A stretch of 64,000 bases of DNA from an uncultured Desulfobacterales bacterium (GTDB taxonomy: Bacteria; Desulfobacterota; Desulfobacteria; Desulfobacterales; JAHEIW01): positions 62,001 to 126,000 of the forward strand of contig CAMYLV010000006.1 of NCBI GenBank assembly GCA_947259495.1, given 5' to 3'. This document shows, one piece after another, positions 52,018 through 59,660 of the stretch (the first letter of the stretch is position 1; every line of letters begins with the position of its first letter). The notes below the pieces were generated by a model. It was not told the DNA's origin, did not search any database, and was given only the letters and a program-made list of their open reading frames with translations. The position numbers and the translations under genes were made by a program.

Positions 52018-52353
52018 ATGATTAAAAACAGCTTTCTCATTTGTGCTTTATTGACGATTCTGACCGGTTTTACGCAGATTGCGAACGCGTTTGACTATTG
52101 GTCGTTGGCCGATCAGTCATCTTACAGATGCCCCGGAGGGATAGTGGCCCTTGGAGACTCTGATCGATCTGTCCGGGATACATGTGGCGACCCGCTGGAG
52201 GTCACCAGCAGAGAGGACAAGGGGATCATCTGGGTCTATCATTTCGGTCAGGAGCGGTTCATGTATTACCTTGATTTTGTTTTTGGTAAGGTGGTGCGAA
52301 TTCAAAGCGCCCCCTGCGATCGAAACAATTACGAGTGTTTTGACTTAAACTGA
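52018..52353 (+). CDS. Small secreted DUF2845-like protein
   Basis: 111 aa. A signal peptide (1-24) is followed by a domain with CPGGIVALGDSDRSVRDTCGDP, the pattern of DUF2845 (a cell-envelope protein with a BLIP-like fold), and a Cys-rich end (SAPCDRNNYECFDLN). Probably periplasmic, with disulfides. The ATG at 52018 is preferred over a TTG eight codons earlier. Confidence 0.78.
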   Translation: MIKNSFLICALLTILTGFTQIANAFDYWSLADQSSYRCPGGIVALGDSDRSVRDTCGDPLEVTSREDKGIIWVYHFGQERFMYYLDFVFGKVVRIQSAPCDRNNYECFDLN

Positions 52354-52661
52354 CCCACTATCCTACCGGCAGCAATGCTTTCATCCCTCCCTCCATATCG
52401 TCTTTAGCATCCCTTTTCTCACCCTCGATTTACCGGATAACTACCATATATAGACAAAAAAAATTCGGTTTTATACCATATAATGTGTTTTGGTGTTGAC
52501 AGACGGTAGCCAGCAGTGTAAGGGAATCCGGTAGTTCGCACCTTGACGTCAGATGGAGTCATCTATCGAAATTTAGCCAGGGGGGTTAGACACGTATTCA
52601 GGTGAAGACCAAACAAGTGTATCGAGACTTCGCATTCTTTTAATTCCAAGAGAGGAGGGAG
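52354..52661. other. 308-bp intergenic region before the ParA gene
   Basis: AT-rich centre with TATAAT at 52479-52484, but the nearest -35-like TAGACA is 22 bp upstream, so the promoter is uncertain. A second TTGACA at 52496 has no good -10. Nothing else is seen; no parS-like repeat was found. Confidence 0.45.
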
Positions 52662-53378
52662 ATGATGATTATTAGTTTTGTTAACCAGAAGGGGGGGGTC
52701 GGCAAAACCACCTCTGCAATCAACTTTGCTGCCAGTTTGAAAAGAAAAAATTACAAGCTGCTGTTTATTGACGCGGACCCGCAGGGCAGTGCCACCCAAT
52801 GGCACGCGGTTGAAAACAACACAGCATTTGAAGTCCTGCATCATCCGGAGCCGATTACGAGAAGCGAAATCGAAACGCTATCACAAGAATACGATTACCT
52901 GGTGATTGATGCGCCTCCGGCTATTGGCGACATCACCAAATCCATATTGGCGGTAGCAGAACTTTCCATTGTGCCATTAAGCCCCAGTTCGCTCGACATC
53001 TGGTCCTGCAAGGGGACGCTGGAAATGATCGATACTGCCCGGGAAGAAAATCCAGATTTGGACGTCAAGCTTCTGATCAATCGAAAAATACCGGGAACCC
53101 GGGTGGGGCGCGAAGCGCGGCAGTCACTGGGAATTTTTGATATGGACATCCTGGATACTGAACTGTGCCAGCGAGTTGCCTATATCGACGCCATGACCTC
53201 CGGTGTATCGGTTATGCAATATGCCCCCGGCAGTAAAGCGGCGAATGAAATTGAAAACCTCTGTGATGAAGTTACGCTTCTGGAAGCAAACCAACAGCCT
53301 CAAGTAGAACCGGAGCCACTTGCGGCACCGCATAATGCTTATGGTGACAAGTCTGTTTGGAGTGATGGCTATAACTGA
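52662..53378 (+). CDS. Orphan ParA-family ATPase
   Basis: 238 aa. Deviant Walker A KGGVGKTT (10-17), Walker B-like LVIDAPPAIGD, and LFIDADPQGSATQW as the ParA Walker A' motif. ParA proteins form ATP-dependent dimers on DNA and position plasmids, chromosomes or protein clusters. No ParB gene is adjacent, which favours a cargo-positioning or orphan role. The C-terminus (about 210-238) is acidic and Gln/Pro-rich. AGAGGAGGGA precedes the start. A structured leader and an FN3-like gene follow. Confidence 0.88.
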   Translation: MMIISFVNQKGGVGKTTSAINFAASLKRKNYKLLFIDADPQGSATQWHAVENNTAFEVLHHPEPITRSEIETLSQEYDYLVIDAPPAIGDITKSILAVAELSIVPLSPSSLDIWSCKGTLEMIDTAREENPDLDVKLLINRKIPGTRVGREARQSLGIFDMDILDTELCQRVAYIDAMTSGVSVMQYAPGSKAANEIENLCDEVTLLEANQQPQVEPEPLAAPHNAYGDKSVWSDGYN

Positions 53379-53516
53379 TAAAGTTACAGTTCTGTGAACA
53401 AACAGGCAAATCATTTATTTTGCTCCGGTCTGTCAACTAAAAATTGTGTGTTTGGCGTTTGTTTTCTTTAATTCACCGTCGAGCGCGTTACCAGAAAAAT
53501 AGATTATCTTACTAAC

Positions 53517-53637
53517 CGGCAAACCGGACGGGGCGACAGTCCCGTTTCACGAAGACCTTCGGCGAGCAGCGGGCTGAAGGGTGCGTGCTCGCCTCTGGAG
53601 GGCCTGTCCGCAGGTTTGTTCGCCGGAGGTGAACTGA
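53517..53637 (+). ncRNA. Candidate structured leader upstream of the FN3-like gene
   Basis: About 120 nt that can fold as one domain. CCGGCAAACC near 53522 can pair with GGTTTG and GCCGG near 53620. Inside are ACGGG/CCCGT (53527-53552), GGCGAGCA/TGCTCGCC (53571-53603) and CCTG/CAGG. The domain ends shortly before AAGGAG and the ATG at 53668. It might be a riboswitch or a protein-binding leader. It does not fit the c-di-GMP-I consensus beyond GGCAAACC. Confidence 0.4.
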
Positions 53638-53667
53638 GATCGCTTTTCAACGATAAGGAGTGCCAGC

Positions 53668-54171
53668 ATGGCCAAAATAAAAAAAAGAAGGCTCAGGTGG
53701 ACAGCATCTGATTCCGCTCAGGTTGTTGGATACAAACTTTACTGGTCTGAAAACGGTGAAGTCAATTACGATTCCAAGAGTGTGACCCTGGGAAATATTA
53801 CCGAAATTGTCTTGCCCGATGATGTGGATTCTTTCATACCCGTTGGCGGACCGATTGTTTTTGCTATCACAGCCTTGGATGAAATAGGGAACGAGTCGGA
53901 CATGACAACGCTGGGGGTGCCCTATCAGTTTAATGTGCCCAAAGCCCCGGAGGATCTGTATTTGCAAAAGTTAGATGATTTCGGCATCACCTCATGCCGG
54001 GATGATAACGTGGATTATTATCTGACGAGCCTTCAGGATGATGAATCGGATGAAGTTGAACCGATCAGGCTGGTCGAAGCGGTGGAATCCATCCGTCGCG
54101 GCAACTATGGGCGATCTGAGGTCGATTTTGAATCAGCTTATAAGAAGCAGCGGGCAGGCGGAAAGGTTTAA
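53668..54171 (+). CDS. FN3-like domain protein, cytosolic
   Basis: 167 aa. Residues about 5-90 look like a fibronectin type III domain (LRWTASDSAQVVGYKLYW, then VFAITALDEIGNESDM), with an acidic C-terminal half ending VEAVESIRRGNYGRSEVDFES. FN3 domains are usually extracellular, but there is no signal peptide here. A structured leader precedes the gene and AAGGAG is at a proper distance. It follows the orphan ParA gene on the same strand, 290 bp away. Convergent with the small gene at 54175. Confidence 0.75.
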   Translation: MAKIKKRRLRWTASDSAQVVGYKLYWSENGEVNYDSKSVTLGNITEIVLPDDVDSFIPVGGPIVFAITALDEIGNESDMTTLGVPYQFNVPKAPEDLYLQKLDDFGITSCRDDNVDYYLTSLQDDESDEVEPIRLVEAVESIRRGNYGRSEVDFESAYKKQRAGGKV

Positions 54172-54174
54172 AAT

Positions 54175-54369
54175 TTACTTTTCTTTCAGCGGTGCCTTGG
54201 GGATCTGATACGTGCCGTCTAAGCGCCGCAGCATCTCATCATAGCGGCGATCAAGCGCTGAGAGGGCATTTTTATATTTCTGTGCGCCAATCTCCCCGGC
54301 CTTGAGGCGGGCATCAAGTATACTGCGCTCATCATCGTACCACCTGTCCGGATCAAAATTATACGTCAT
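54175..54369 (-). CDS. Small SHOCT-like helical protein (64 aa)
   Basis: A short charged helical protein; ILDARLKAGEIGAQKYKNALSALDRRY resembles a SHOCT-type motif. The start has only a weak ribosome-binding site. It begins MTYNFDPDRWYDDE. Its stop is four bases from the stop of the FN3-like gene. Role unknown. Confidence 0.5.
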   Translation of the reverse strand: MTYNFDPDRWYDDERSILDARLKAGEIGAQKYKNALSALDRRYDEMLRRLDGTYQIPKAPLKEK

Positions 54370-54547
54370 CTGCTAATCTTTGGATACTGTCACATCTCGT
54401 GTTTATATCCAGATTGACCATCCCGGACCGGTCTTCTGATGTGGCCCGGATTTCTGTGATCATACCGCAGATTCCGGACATGACGTTTACGATACCTCTC
54501 ATAATAACGCCTTACTTTTCGACAAGTAATTTTAATCTGAATTCGTC

Positions 54548-54862
54548 TCAGGCAGACGCGTAATTGGTGAGCATCATTATCGTATTAATCTTATTTTTGG
54601 GCACTTCAATAGTTTGGCCATCAATCAATTTTATCCGGATAACGGTCTCCTGAAGGGACCCTTTAAATCGGTTTAAATCCAGGGTAATGATCTGGTCAGT
54701 TCGAAATTGAATCCCGCGCATGTGAATGTTGGCGACGTCCTTTTTTTTGACGACAATCTCACCATACGATGTTTTGATCGGAAAGGCTTTGTTTAAGATG
54801 CTGCCGTTTAACAGCTCGCCTTCTTTTAAAACGATCACGTCAAGTATCGCGCGTTTTGCCAT
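54548..54862 (-). CDS. Small beta-rich protein (104 aa), Lsm/PRC-like
   Basis: A beta-rich protein made of two similar halves: GELLNGSILNKAFPIKTSYGEIVVKKKDVANIHM and GSLQETVIRIKLIDGQTIEVPKNKINTI. The pattern of short strands resembles a duplicated Sm/PRC-barrel-type fold, which I offer as a guess. AAGGAGGG precedes the start. Monocistronic. Confidence 0.65.
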   Translation of the reverse strand: MAKRAILDVIVLKEGELLNGSILNKAFPIKTSYGEIVVKKKDVANIHMRGIQFRTDQIITLDLNRFKGSLQETVIRIKLIDGQTIEVPKNKINTIMMLTNYASA

Positions 54863-54934
54863 TTAATCCCTCCTTTTCATATACGGTGTCAGATGTCGTC
54901 CCGCATTCGCGCAACATAGGTTTTAATTTTTAAA

Positions 54935-55519
54935 TTAGAAATGATAGGCCGCGCGCAGTGTAAACGTCATGTGGTTGAAATCCGAAACATCGCCGGTGCC
55001 CCACACGTACGTGCCGTCGAGGCCGACACTCACCTGGTGGGCAACAAAGGCATCGACACCGAGCCCGATATTATAAGCCCAATCACTTTCGTCGGAATTA
55101 ACCGTTTTGGCATCGATCTCAACATCCATCCACCCCCCGCCGACTCTGACGTATGGAAATATTCTGTCTTGCCACAGGGAGGGGGAGAACACCCGCACAT
55201 CCAACATTGCCGTCCAGATGCTGATATCGAAATTCATGTTACTCGCCGCCTGACCGTTAAAATCGGCATACCAGTCGTAGTTGCCTTCGATGGCCAGATG
55301 CTTGTGAAACCAATAGCCGGCGAAAACATTAAAGCCCCATGAATTATCAATGCTGGAGTTACCGGGGAAGTCCTTCAAGTCGCCATCATCAAATTGCTCG
55401 GTCACATAGCTTAAACCGGCACCGGCAAAAAATCGGCCATACTTTTCTTCTGCTTCAGAAGTAAATGTGAAAGAGAAAACACTAACTACCGCAGTGAAAA
55501 TGATGAGGGTCTTGCGCAT
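54935..55519 (-). CDS. Outer-membrane beta-barrel protein
   Basis: 194 aa. A signal peptide (1-23) is followed by amphipathic strands with the OmpA/OmpW-like GAGLSYVTEQF, GFNVFAGYWFHKHLAIEGNYDW and a final LRAAYHF ending in Phe, the outer-membrane insertion signal. An eight-strand barrel is likely. AGGAGG precedes the start. Function unknown, perhaps a small porin or adhesion-linked barrel. Confidence 0.88.
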   Translation of the reverse strand: MRKTLIIFTAVVSVFSFTFTSEAEEKYGRFFAGAGLSYVTEQFDDGDLKDFPGNSSIDNSWGFNVFAGYWFHKHLAIEGNYDWYADFNGQAASNMNFDISIWTAMLDVRVFSPSLWQDRIFPYVRVGGGWMDVEIDAKTVNSDESDWAYNIGLGVDAFVAHQVSVGLDGTYVWGTGDVSDFNHMTFTLRAAYHF

Positions 55520-55693
55520 CGCAACCTCCTGTTGGGCACTTAAAAATAAAACCTAACAGAGAATTGTGCGATCCGTCAAGAACATAGAAAGGCAATCGTT
55601 AGTGGACACAATCACTGTCCGCTTGTGCACCAACCGACAGCGCGAGCATTGTTTCTGCAACGGAGTCAATATCGAACTCATTACCTGAGTCCA

Positions 55694-55882
55694 TCATTCT
55701 CCGATCTCGATATCTTCAATATCGGGCAGTTCAATTTCTCTGGCTGCCGCCATTAAACAGGCGATGGCAGCACCTATACAAGATATCGCGGCAATAATGA
55801 CAACGATGAGTAATATCTTAATAATGGTCAATCCCCCCTTCAGGCAAACTTGGTAAAAATGCAAGGCGATTGGCCAATGCAT
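55694..55882 (-). CDS. Possible small single-TM protein
   Basis: Up to 62 aa. A hydrophobic helix (IIKILLIVVIIAAISCIGAAIACLM) is followed by an acidic tail (EIELPDIEDIEIGE). The true start may be a later TTG beside AAGGGGGG, but spacing is too short. The regular TM-plus-acidic-tail design is the main support. A family 1 fragment (TATACCGCTTTCC) lies just upstream at 55884. Confidence 0.35.
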   Translation of the reverse strand: MHWPIALHFYQVCLKGGLTIIKILLIVVIIAAISCIGAAIACLMAAAREIELPDIEDIEIGE

Positions 55883-55905
55883 TTATACCGCTTTCCATTT
55901 CGGAA

Positions 55906-56337
55906 TCAGAGCTGATGTTGGGCAGACATTAAAGCTTCTGCTTCTGCACGTGCTTTCAGCAACCGATCCGCTGAGTTCACCCGCTTTAAGCCCTTCATCT
56001 GCAATATGGATAAGCCAACCTTATAATGACCTTTAAATGGTTCCTGATTCTGTCTGGTAATATTCTTAATTTGTGCACGGACATATTTGACCAGTCTAAT
56101 TTTTTCAGCGGTCCAATATTTCATATCCAGCACAGAGCCGACGTCCAGAATGTTTAAGACAGCAGAATTTTCACTGACAAAAAAACACCCGTGATGTTCA
56201 TCGATCTCCTGCAATTTAAACTGGTATCCAAGGTCGTTTCGGCTTATTTTAATTTCGGCTCTCAGATGGCTGTCGGCTTTTCGCAGGTGCCGATATTTGT
56301 TCTCGAACCGATTTTTTGCGATAACGTATTGAGCCAT
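55906..56337 (-). CDS. Hypothetical protein (143 aa), possibly PilZ-like
   Basis: A soluble protein with a beta-rich middle and a basic C-terminus. VLNILDVGSVLDMKYW and VRAQIKNITRQNQEPFKGHYKVGLSIL have the look of a divergent PilZ barrel, but the RxxxR c-di-GMP motif is not clear. GAAAGGGG precedes the ATG. Monocistronic. Confidence 0.6.
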   Translation of the reverse strand: MAQYVIAKNRFENKYRHLRKADSHLRAEIKISRNDLGYQFKLQEIDEHHGCFFVSENSAVLNILDVGSVLDMKYWTAEKIRLVKYVRAQIKNITRQNQEPFKGHYKVGLSILQMKGLKRVNSADRLLKARAEAEALMSAQHQL

Positions 56338-56422
56338 GTTGCCCCTTTCTGCTTTTACGCTATGCTAAAAAGTTTTTGTTAGGGCATGATTAGTTTCCAT
56401 TCTACCCCCATGATTCTAAGAC

Positions 56423-56611
56423 TCACGCCCGAGTTATGTTTTTTCGCTCTGTTGCCTTTTGATTCAAATTCCGCCTGCGGTCGAAACCGCTTCGCCGATC
56501 AACCCCTTTTCTGCGGTCACGGCCTGTTCTTCTTTCAGCTGGCGGGTCCTGTGAGAGCGTTTTTTGCCGTTTGGGTTTCGATTCATTTTCCTTCTTGGCG
56601 GGTTCACTCAT
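56423..56611 (-). CDS. Small basic protein with RRxGxDRR repeats
   Basis: 62 aa, very rich in Arg and Lys. The middle consists of ERRTGRDRR, KGVDRR and SGFDRR repeats. The same RSGxDRR motif is at the N-terminus of the DUF5658 protein at 6443. AGGAG lies nine bases upstream of the ATG, which supports it. It may bind nucleic acid or another acidic partner. No named family. Confidence 0.6.
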   Translation of the reverse strand: MSEPAKKENESKPKRQKTLSQDPPAERRTGRDRRKGVDRRSGFDRRRNLNQKATERKNITRA

Positions 56612-57227
56612 GTCAGACAGCTCCTATGGTAATGGTTTAAAAGACAGCTCCATATCGCTACAGATTGATGGCGGGTTTTCAAAAACCCGGCACTGAAATC
56701 CTACATTTAGATTGCTGGCGGGCAGGCGTCAGGGCGGATATTTGGCTTGTTTAATACAATCCCTCAGGGGGCGAAAACGAATCCGGCTGGGAATCGTTAG
56801 TGCGCTTTGGGCCCTGCATTATAATGGCGCTGCAATATCCATGCAAAAGTTGAAGACAAATCTGAAATCAAAAAAATATAAACAATTACTAGTACTTATT
56901 TTAAATTTAACCGCGTGCCAGGCGATGTGTGTGAAAAAAAGTGGCCAAAGTATAGGTAAGCATTTACCCATTGCAGCACCACCGTAATGAAAGTCGGTTA
57001 TTTTCTACAGGCCCGATGGCCGCCGAAAAAGGCTGCGTTAAATAAAGTACTTGATTTTGATGGGAAAAAAAATTTATAATTTATATATTGATCAGAGTCT
57101 GTCTTGATTGAAGGCTGGTTTCATTCTGCAGGAAAGATCCATTCGTCCGGGTGGCATCCTGAAGTATGGGACTATGGTAATTACAGAAACAAAGGGGGTG
57201 TCACAGTGGCAAATAGGGGGTGTCACA
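56612..57227. other. 616-bp region with the cold-shock promoter and leader
   Basis: Contains a GGGTTTT/AAAACCC hairpin at about 56672-56688, then AT-rich sequence and the predicted cold-shock promoter (57051-57080). A 91-codon frame at 56712 has no ribosome-binding site and its composition is not protein-like. Most of the last 140 bp is the cold-shock leader. Confidence 0.5.
57051..57080 (+). promoter_or_regulatory. Predicted promoter of the cold-shock gene
   Basis: TTGATT (57051-57056), an 18-bp spacer and a perfect TATAAT (57075-57080). Transcription from about 57087 would give a leader of about 140 nt before the GTG at 57228, a normal length for cspA-type genes whose leaders fold differently at low temperature. 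Confidence 0.6.
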
Positions 57228-57236
57228 GTGGCAAAT
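57193..57236 (+). repeat. Perfect 22-bp tandem duplication of the ribosome-binding site and start
   Basis: The unit AGGGGGTGTCACAGTGGCAA plus AT occurs at 57193-57214 and again at 57215-57236, with no change. Each unit has a GGGGG ribosome-binding site and a GTG start. The first start (57206) is out of frame with the second (57228), so it opens a 17-codon frame that ends with TGA at 57257-57259, overlapping the real gene. Confidence 0.9.
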
Positions 57237-57428
57237 GGTGTTGTAAAATGGTTCAATGACCGTAAGGGTTATGGCTTCATCGAGCAAGAAGATGGCTCGG
57301 ATGTTTTCGTCCACCACACCGGAATCGATGCGTCCGGATTCAGATCTCTCAACGAAGGTGATCAGGTTACCTTTGAAATTGAAGAGGGACCCAAGGGTGC
57401 ACATGCTGTAAATGTAAAAGTAGTTTAG
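57228..57428 (+). CDS. Cold-shock-domain protein (CspA family)
   Basis: 66 aa, standard length. The RNA-binding RNP1 (KGYGFIEQ) and RNP2 (VFVHHTGI) motifs are present, with VKWFNDRKG at the start and a C-terminal NVKVV. It binds single-stranded RNA as a chaperone. The start is GTG at 57228, the second copy of a duplicated start region. It has its own promoter, a long leader and a strong terminator. Confidence 0.93.
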   Translation: MANGVVKWFNDRKGYGFIEQEDGSDVFVHHTGIDASGFRSLNEGDQVTFEIEEGPKGAHAVNVKVV

Positions 57429-57449
57429 CCGGCAGTTTAAACCTGGAGA

Positions 57450-57487
57450 GGGCAACCCTTCAATCGTGAAGGGTTGCCCTTTTTTTC
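57450..57487 (+). terminator. Rho-independent terminator of the cold-shock gene
   Basis: GGGCAACCCTT (57450-57460) pairs perfectly with AAGGGTTGCCC (57469-57479) around an eight-base loop, followed by eight T. It lies 21 bp after the stop. Confidence 0.92.
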
Positions 57488-57580
57488 TGATTTGACACAT
57501 CCTTATCTTTATTCTATATTCCTGCCCGAAAATTGTATTCTTCTGCACTGACGCAGTATAACCGGTAAAGGAGCAATCCC

Positions 57581-58576
57581 ATGTTACAGGACACCGGTGC
57601 CGACCGCATTTACCTGGAGGATGTCGGTGAAATCGTAATGTCGCGTGCTGGCAAGGACATCTGGCTTGTTAAGTCAATCACCCGGCATGAGGCCTTTCGG
57701 GACCGATGTTTGCCGGAGCGGATTTACGTGGTTGATTTTCCGGGCCGGGGTCTGGGTGAGGAATTTCTGCTCAATCGGCAGGCCTGCGGGCCGGAAAAAT
57801 TCCTGATGATAAAAGAGGTGGGTCACGACATGATTCGCCTTTTTGAAAGGATGTTCGACGGCAAGGTGGCGCAATATGTCATTCTGTGGGGCGGGCGCCC
57901 GCTTGACCTGCTGGATGCCAATCCGCCGTTGCAGCGCTCCGGGCTTCTGGACACCACCTATATTAAGCTCACCCGGGTTGAAGACAGCGACGGTTTTCGC
58001 GGCTGGAACATCGTGGAGAGCTCCTTTGTAGGCGAATGGTGGCCGGACGAGACCTGGATTATCATGGAGGAATGCATTGCATCGGGTCAGACACTAACCT
58101 ATTTTGTTGATGAGGCCCTTAAAAACCATCGCCCCCAAAAGATATTTCTTTTTCCGGTCTGTGCCAGCCTTGAGGGTCTTGAGGGAATTTGCAAGATTTG
58201 CAGCGATCACGGCGTTGAATTAATTCCGGTTTTCAACGGCGCCCTTATCGAGGTGGCAGCAGAGGGGGTAACAATGCCCTTTACCGATCTGGGACTTCAA
58301 CCCCGCACCATCACCACCCGGCATTTCTACCATGATGTGCACGACCGGTATCAGGGGACGCCGCTTTGTTGGGTGGGTGATATCGGTGACTCGATTTACA
58401 AACCCGAAGAACACTTGATTGAGACCCTCAGTGATATGCTGGCGGTGGGAATGGATTTTGAACGCGAAGACTTCTCACTCTGGAGTCCGATCGTGCGTTC
58501 AGCGCCTTTCCTCACCCGGCTCCAAAACAAACACCCGCAGGTCTTCAAACAGGTTCACCCTTACCTTAATCCTTAA
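57581..58576 (+). CDS. Phosphoribosyltransferase-like protein of unknown substrate
   Basis: 331 aa. A soluble protein whose second half has IIMEECIASGQTL (160-172), which resembles the PRPP-binding loop of type I phosphoribosyltransferases (usually DD or ED, then ATGGT), with the following helix and QKIFLFPVCASLEGLEGI strand. The first acidic pair is EE. The N-terminal 90 residues and C-terminal 100 residues are not of a known PRTase. AAAGGAG precedes the ATG. A nucleoside/purine ABC importer (minus strand) is next to it, so a salvage-type role is possible. Confidence 0.7.
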   Translation: MLQDTGADRIYLEDVGEIVMSRAGKDIWLVKSITRHEAFRDRCLPERIYVVDFPGRGLGEEFLLNRQACGPEKFLMIKEVGHDMIRLFERMFDGKVAQYVILWGGRPLDLLDANPPLQRSGLLDTTYIKLTRVEDSDGFRGWNIVESSFVGEWWPDETWIIMEECIASGQTLTYFVDEALKNHRPQKIFLFPVCASLEGLEGICKICSDHGVELIPVFNGALIEVAAEGVTMPFTDLGLQPRTITTRHFYHDVHDRYQGTPLCWVGDIGDSIYKPEEHLIETLSDMLAVGMDFEREDFSLWSPIVRSAPFLTRLQNKHPQVFKQVHPYLNP

Positions 58577-58602
58577 TCGTCGGCAACCGCTTGATCAGGA
58601 GT

Positions 58603-58705
58603 TATAGTGGTTGTCAAAAAAACGTTTCGATATTCAAACGTTTTTTTCTACAATTACTTATGCCAAAATTCCGTGAATCGGAACACTATTATGGAAAGCG
58701 GTATA
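58603..58705 (+). repeat. Complete family 1 AT-rich palindromic repeat
   Basis: Starts TATAGTGGTTGTC and ends CGGTATA. The hairpin arms are AGTGGTTGTCAAAAAAACGT and AAACGTTTTTTTCTACAATT; the later core has ACTATTATGG. It lies between the convergent PRTase-like gene and the importer permease gene. Confidence 0.85.
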
Positions 58706-58709
58706 ATTG

Positions 58710-59660
58710 CTACCCGCCTTTTTCCTCTCTGCGATAAGGTTTTAACAAACCCGCCGGGACCGCTGCCCGTCTGGAAACGCCGATGAGCGCGATGATGGTT
58801 AACAGATAGGGAATCATTAAAAATAGGTGGAATGAAAGAACGAGCCCCACGCTTTGGAGCCTGAGCTGCAGACCGTCTAAAAAACCAAAAATGAGGGCGC
58901 CGATGGTGGCTTTGAACGGATTCCAGTTTCCAAAAATGACCATGGCAATAGCCACCCAGCCGCGACCGCCGATGACATCGATCAAAAACATGTTCTGATG
59001 GGCGAGCGTCAGAAATGCCCCGCCGATGCCCATGAGGGCCCCGCCGGCGACCAGGCACAGGGTGCGGGTTAACGTTACGTTCACCCCCACGGTGTCGGCG
59101 ACCACCGGGTTTTCGCCAACCGTTCTGATTTTCAATCCGATGGTTGTCTTATAGAGCAGAATCGACAGGGCCGGCACCAGCAGCCAGGCGATATAGGTCA
59201 ATGTATACTGGGTGAAAAGGCCCGGACCGATCACCGGGATTTTTGAAAGTACCGGCAGCGCCACCTGTTTAAACGGCTGGATAATCGGGGGCACGGTCGG
59301 AGAACCAAAATGCAGTCGGTAGATGAACATGGCCAGGCCGGTTGCAAACAGCGTAATGCCTAATCCGGAAACATGCTGGCTTAATCCCAGGTTCACCGAA
59401 AGCAATGCCATCAGCAGACCCAAAAGCATGCCCATACAGGCAGCGGCAAACACGCCGAACCATATGGAGCCCGTAGAATAGGTAAACAGAAATCCGGTCA
59501 TGGCGCCCATCAGCATGATGCCCTCGATTCCCAGATTCAGGACACCGGCCCTTTCCGATAAGATCTCACCCAGGGCCGCAAATATGATCGGGGTGGCCAT
59601 CCGCATGGTTGCCCCGATGAGGCCGGAGATAAAAGCGAGATCTAAAAATTCAGCCATCAT
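58710..59660 (-). CDS. BMP-family ABC transporter permease 2 (nucleoside importer)
   Basis: 316 aa with about eight to ten membrane helices. SERAGVLNLGIEGIMLMGAM and TVGENPVVADTVGVNV are typical for the BPD_transp_2 permeases of nucleoside importers (NupQ/YufQ-like). The ATG at 59660 overlaps the stop of the preceding permease gene (ATGA), so translation is coupled. Last gene of the importer operon, in the inner membrane. Confidence 0.92.
   Translation of the reverse strand: MMAEFLDLAFISGLIGATMRMATPIIFAALGEILSERAGVLNLGIEGIMLMGAMTGFLFTYSTGSIWFGVFAAACMGMLLGLLMALLSVNLGLSQHVSGLGITLFATGLAMFIYRLHFGSPTVPPIIQPFKQVALPVLSKIPVIGPGLFTQYTLTYIAWLLVPALSILLYKTTIGLKIRTVGENPVVADTVGVNVTLTRTLCLVAGGALMGIGGAFLTLAHQNMFLIDVIGGRGWVAIAMVIFGNWNPFKATIGALIFGFLDGLQLRLQSVGLVLSFHLFLMIPYLLTIIALIGVSRRAAVPAGLLKPYRREEKGG

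Noticed and set aside
53517-53567. Possible c-di-GMP-I (GEMM) riboswitch before the FN3-like gene
   Set aside because: GGCAAACC is present, and GEMM often precedes FN3 genes, but the GAAA tetraloop and the conserved GACGCAAAGCC are absent. I keep it only as an unnamed structured leader.
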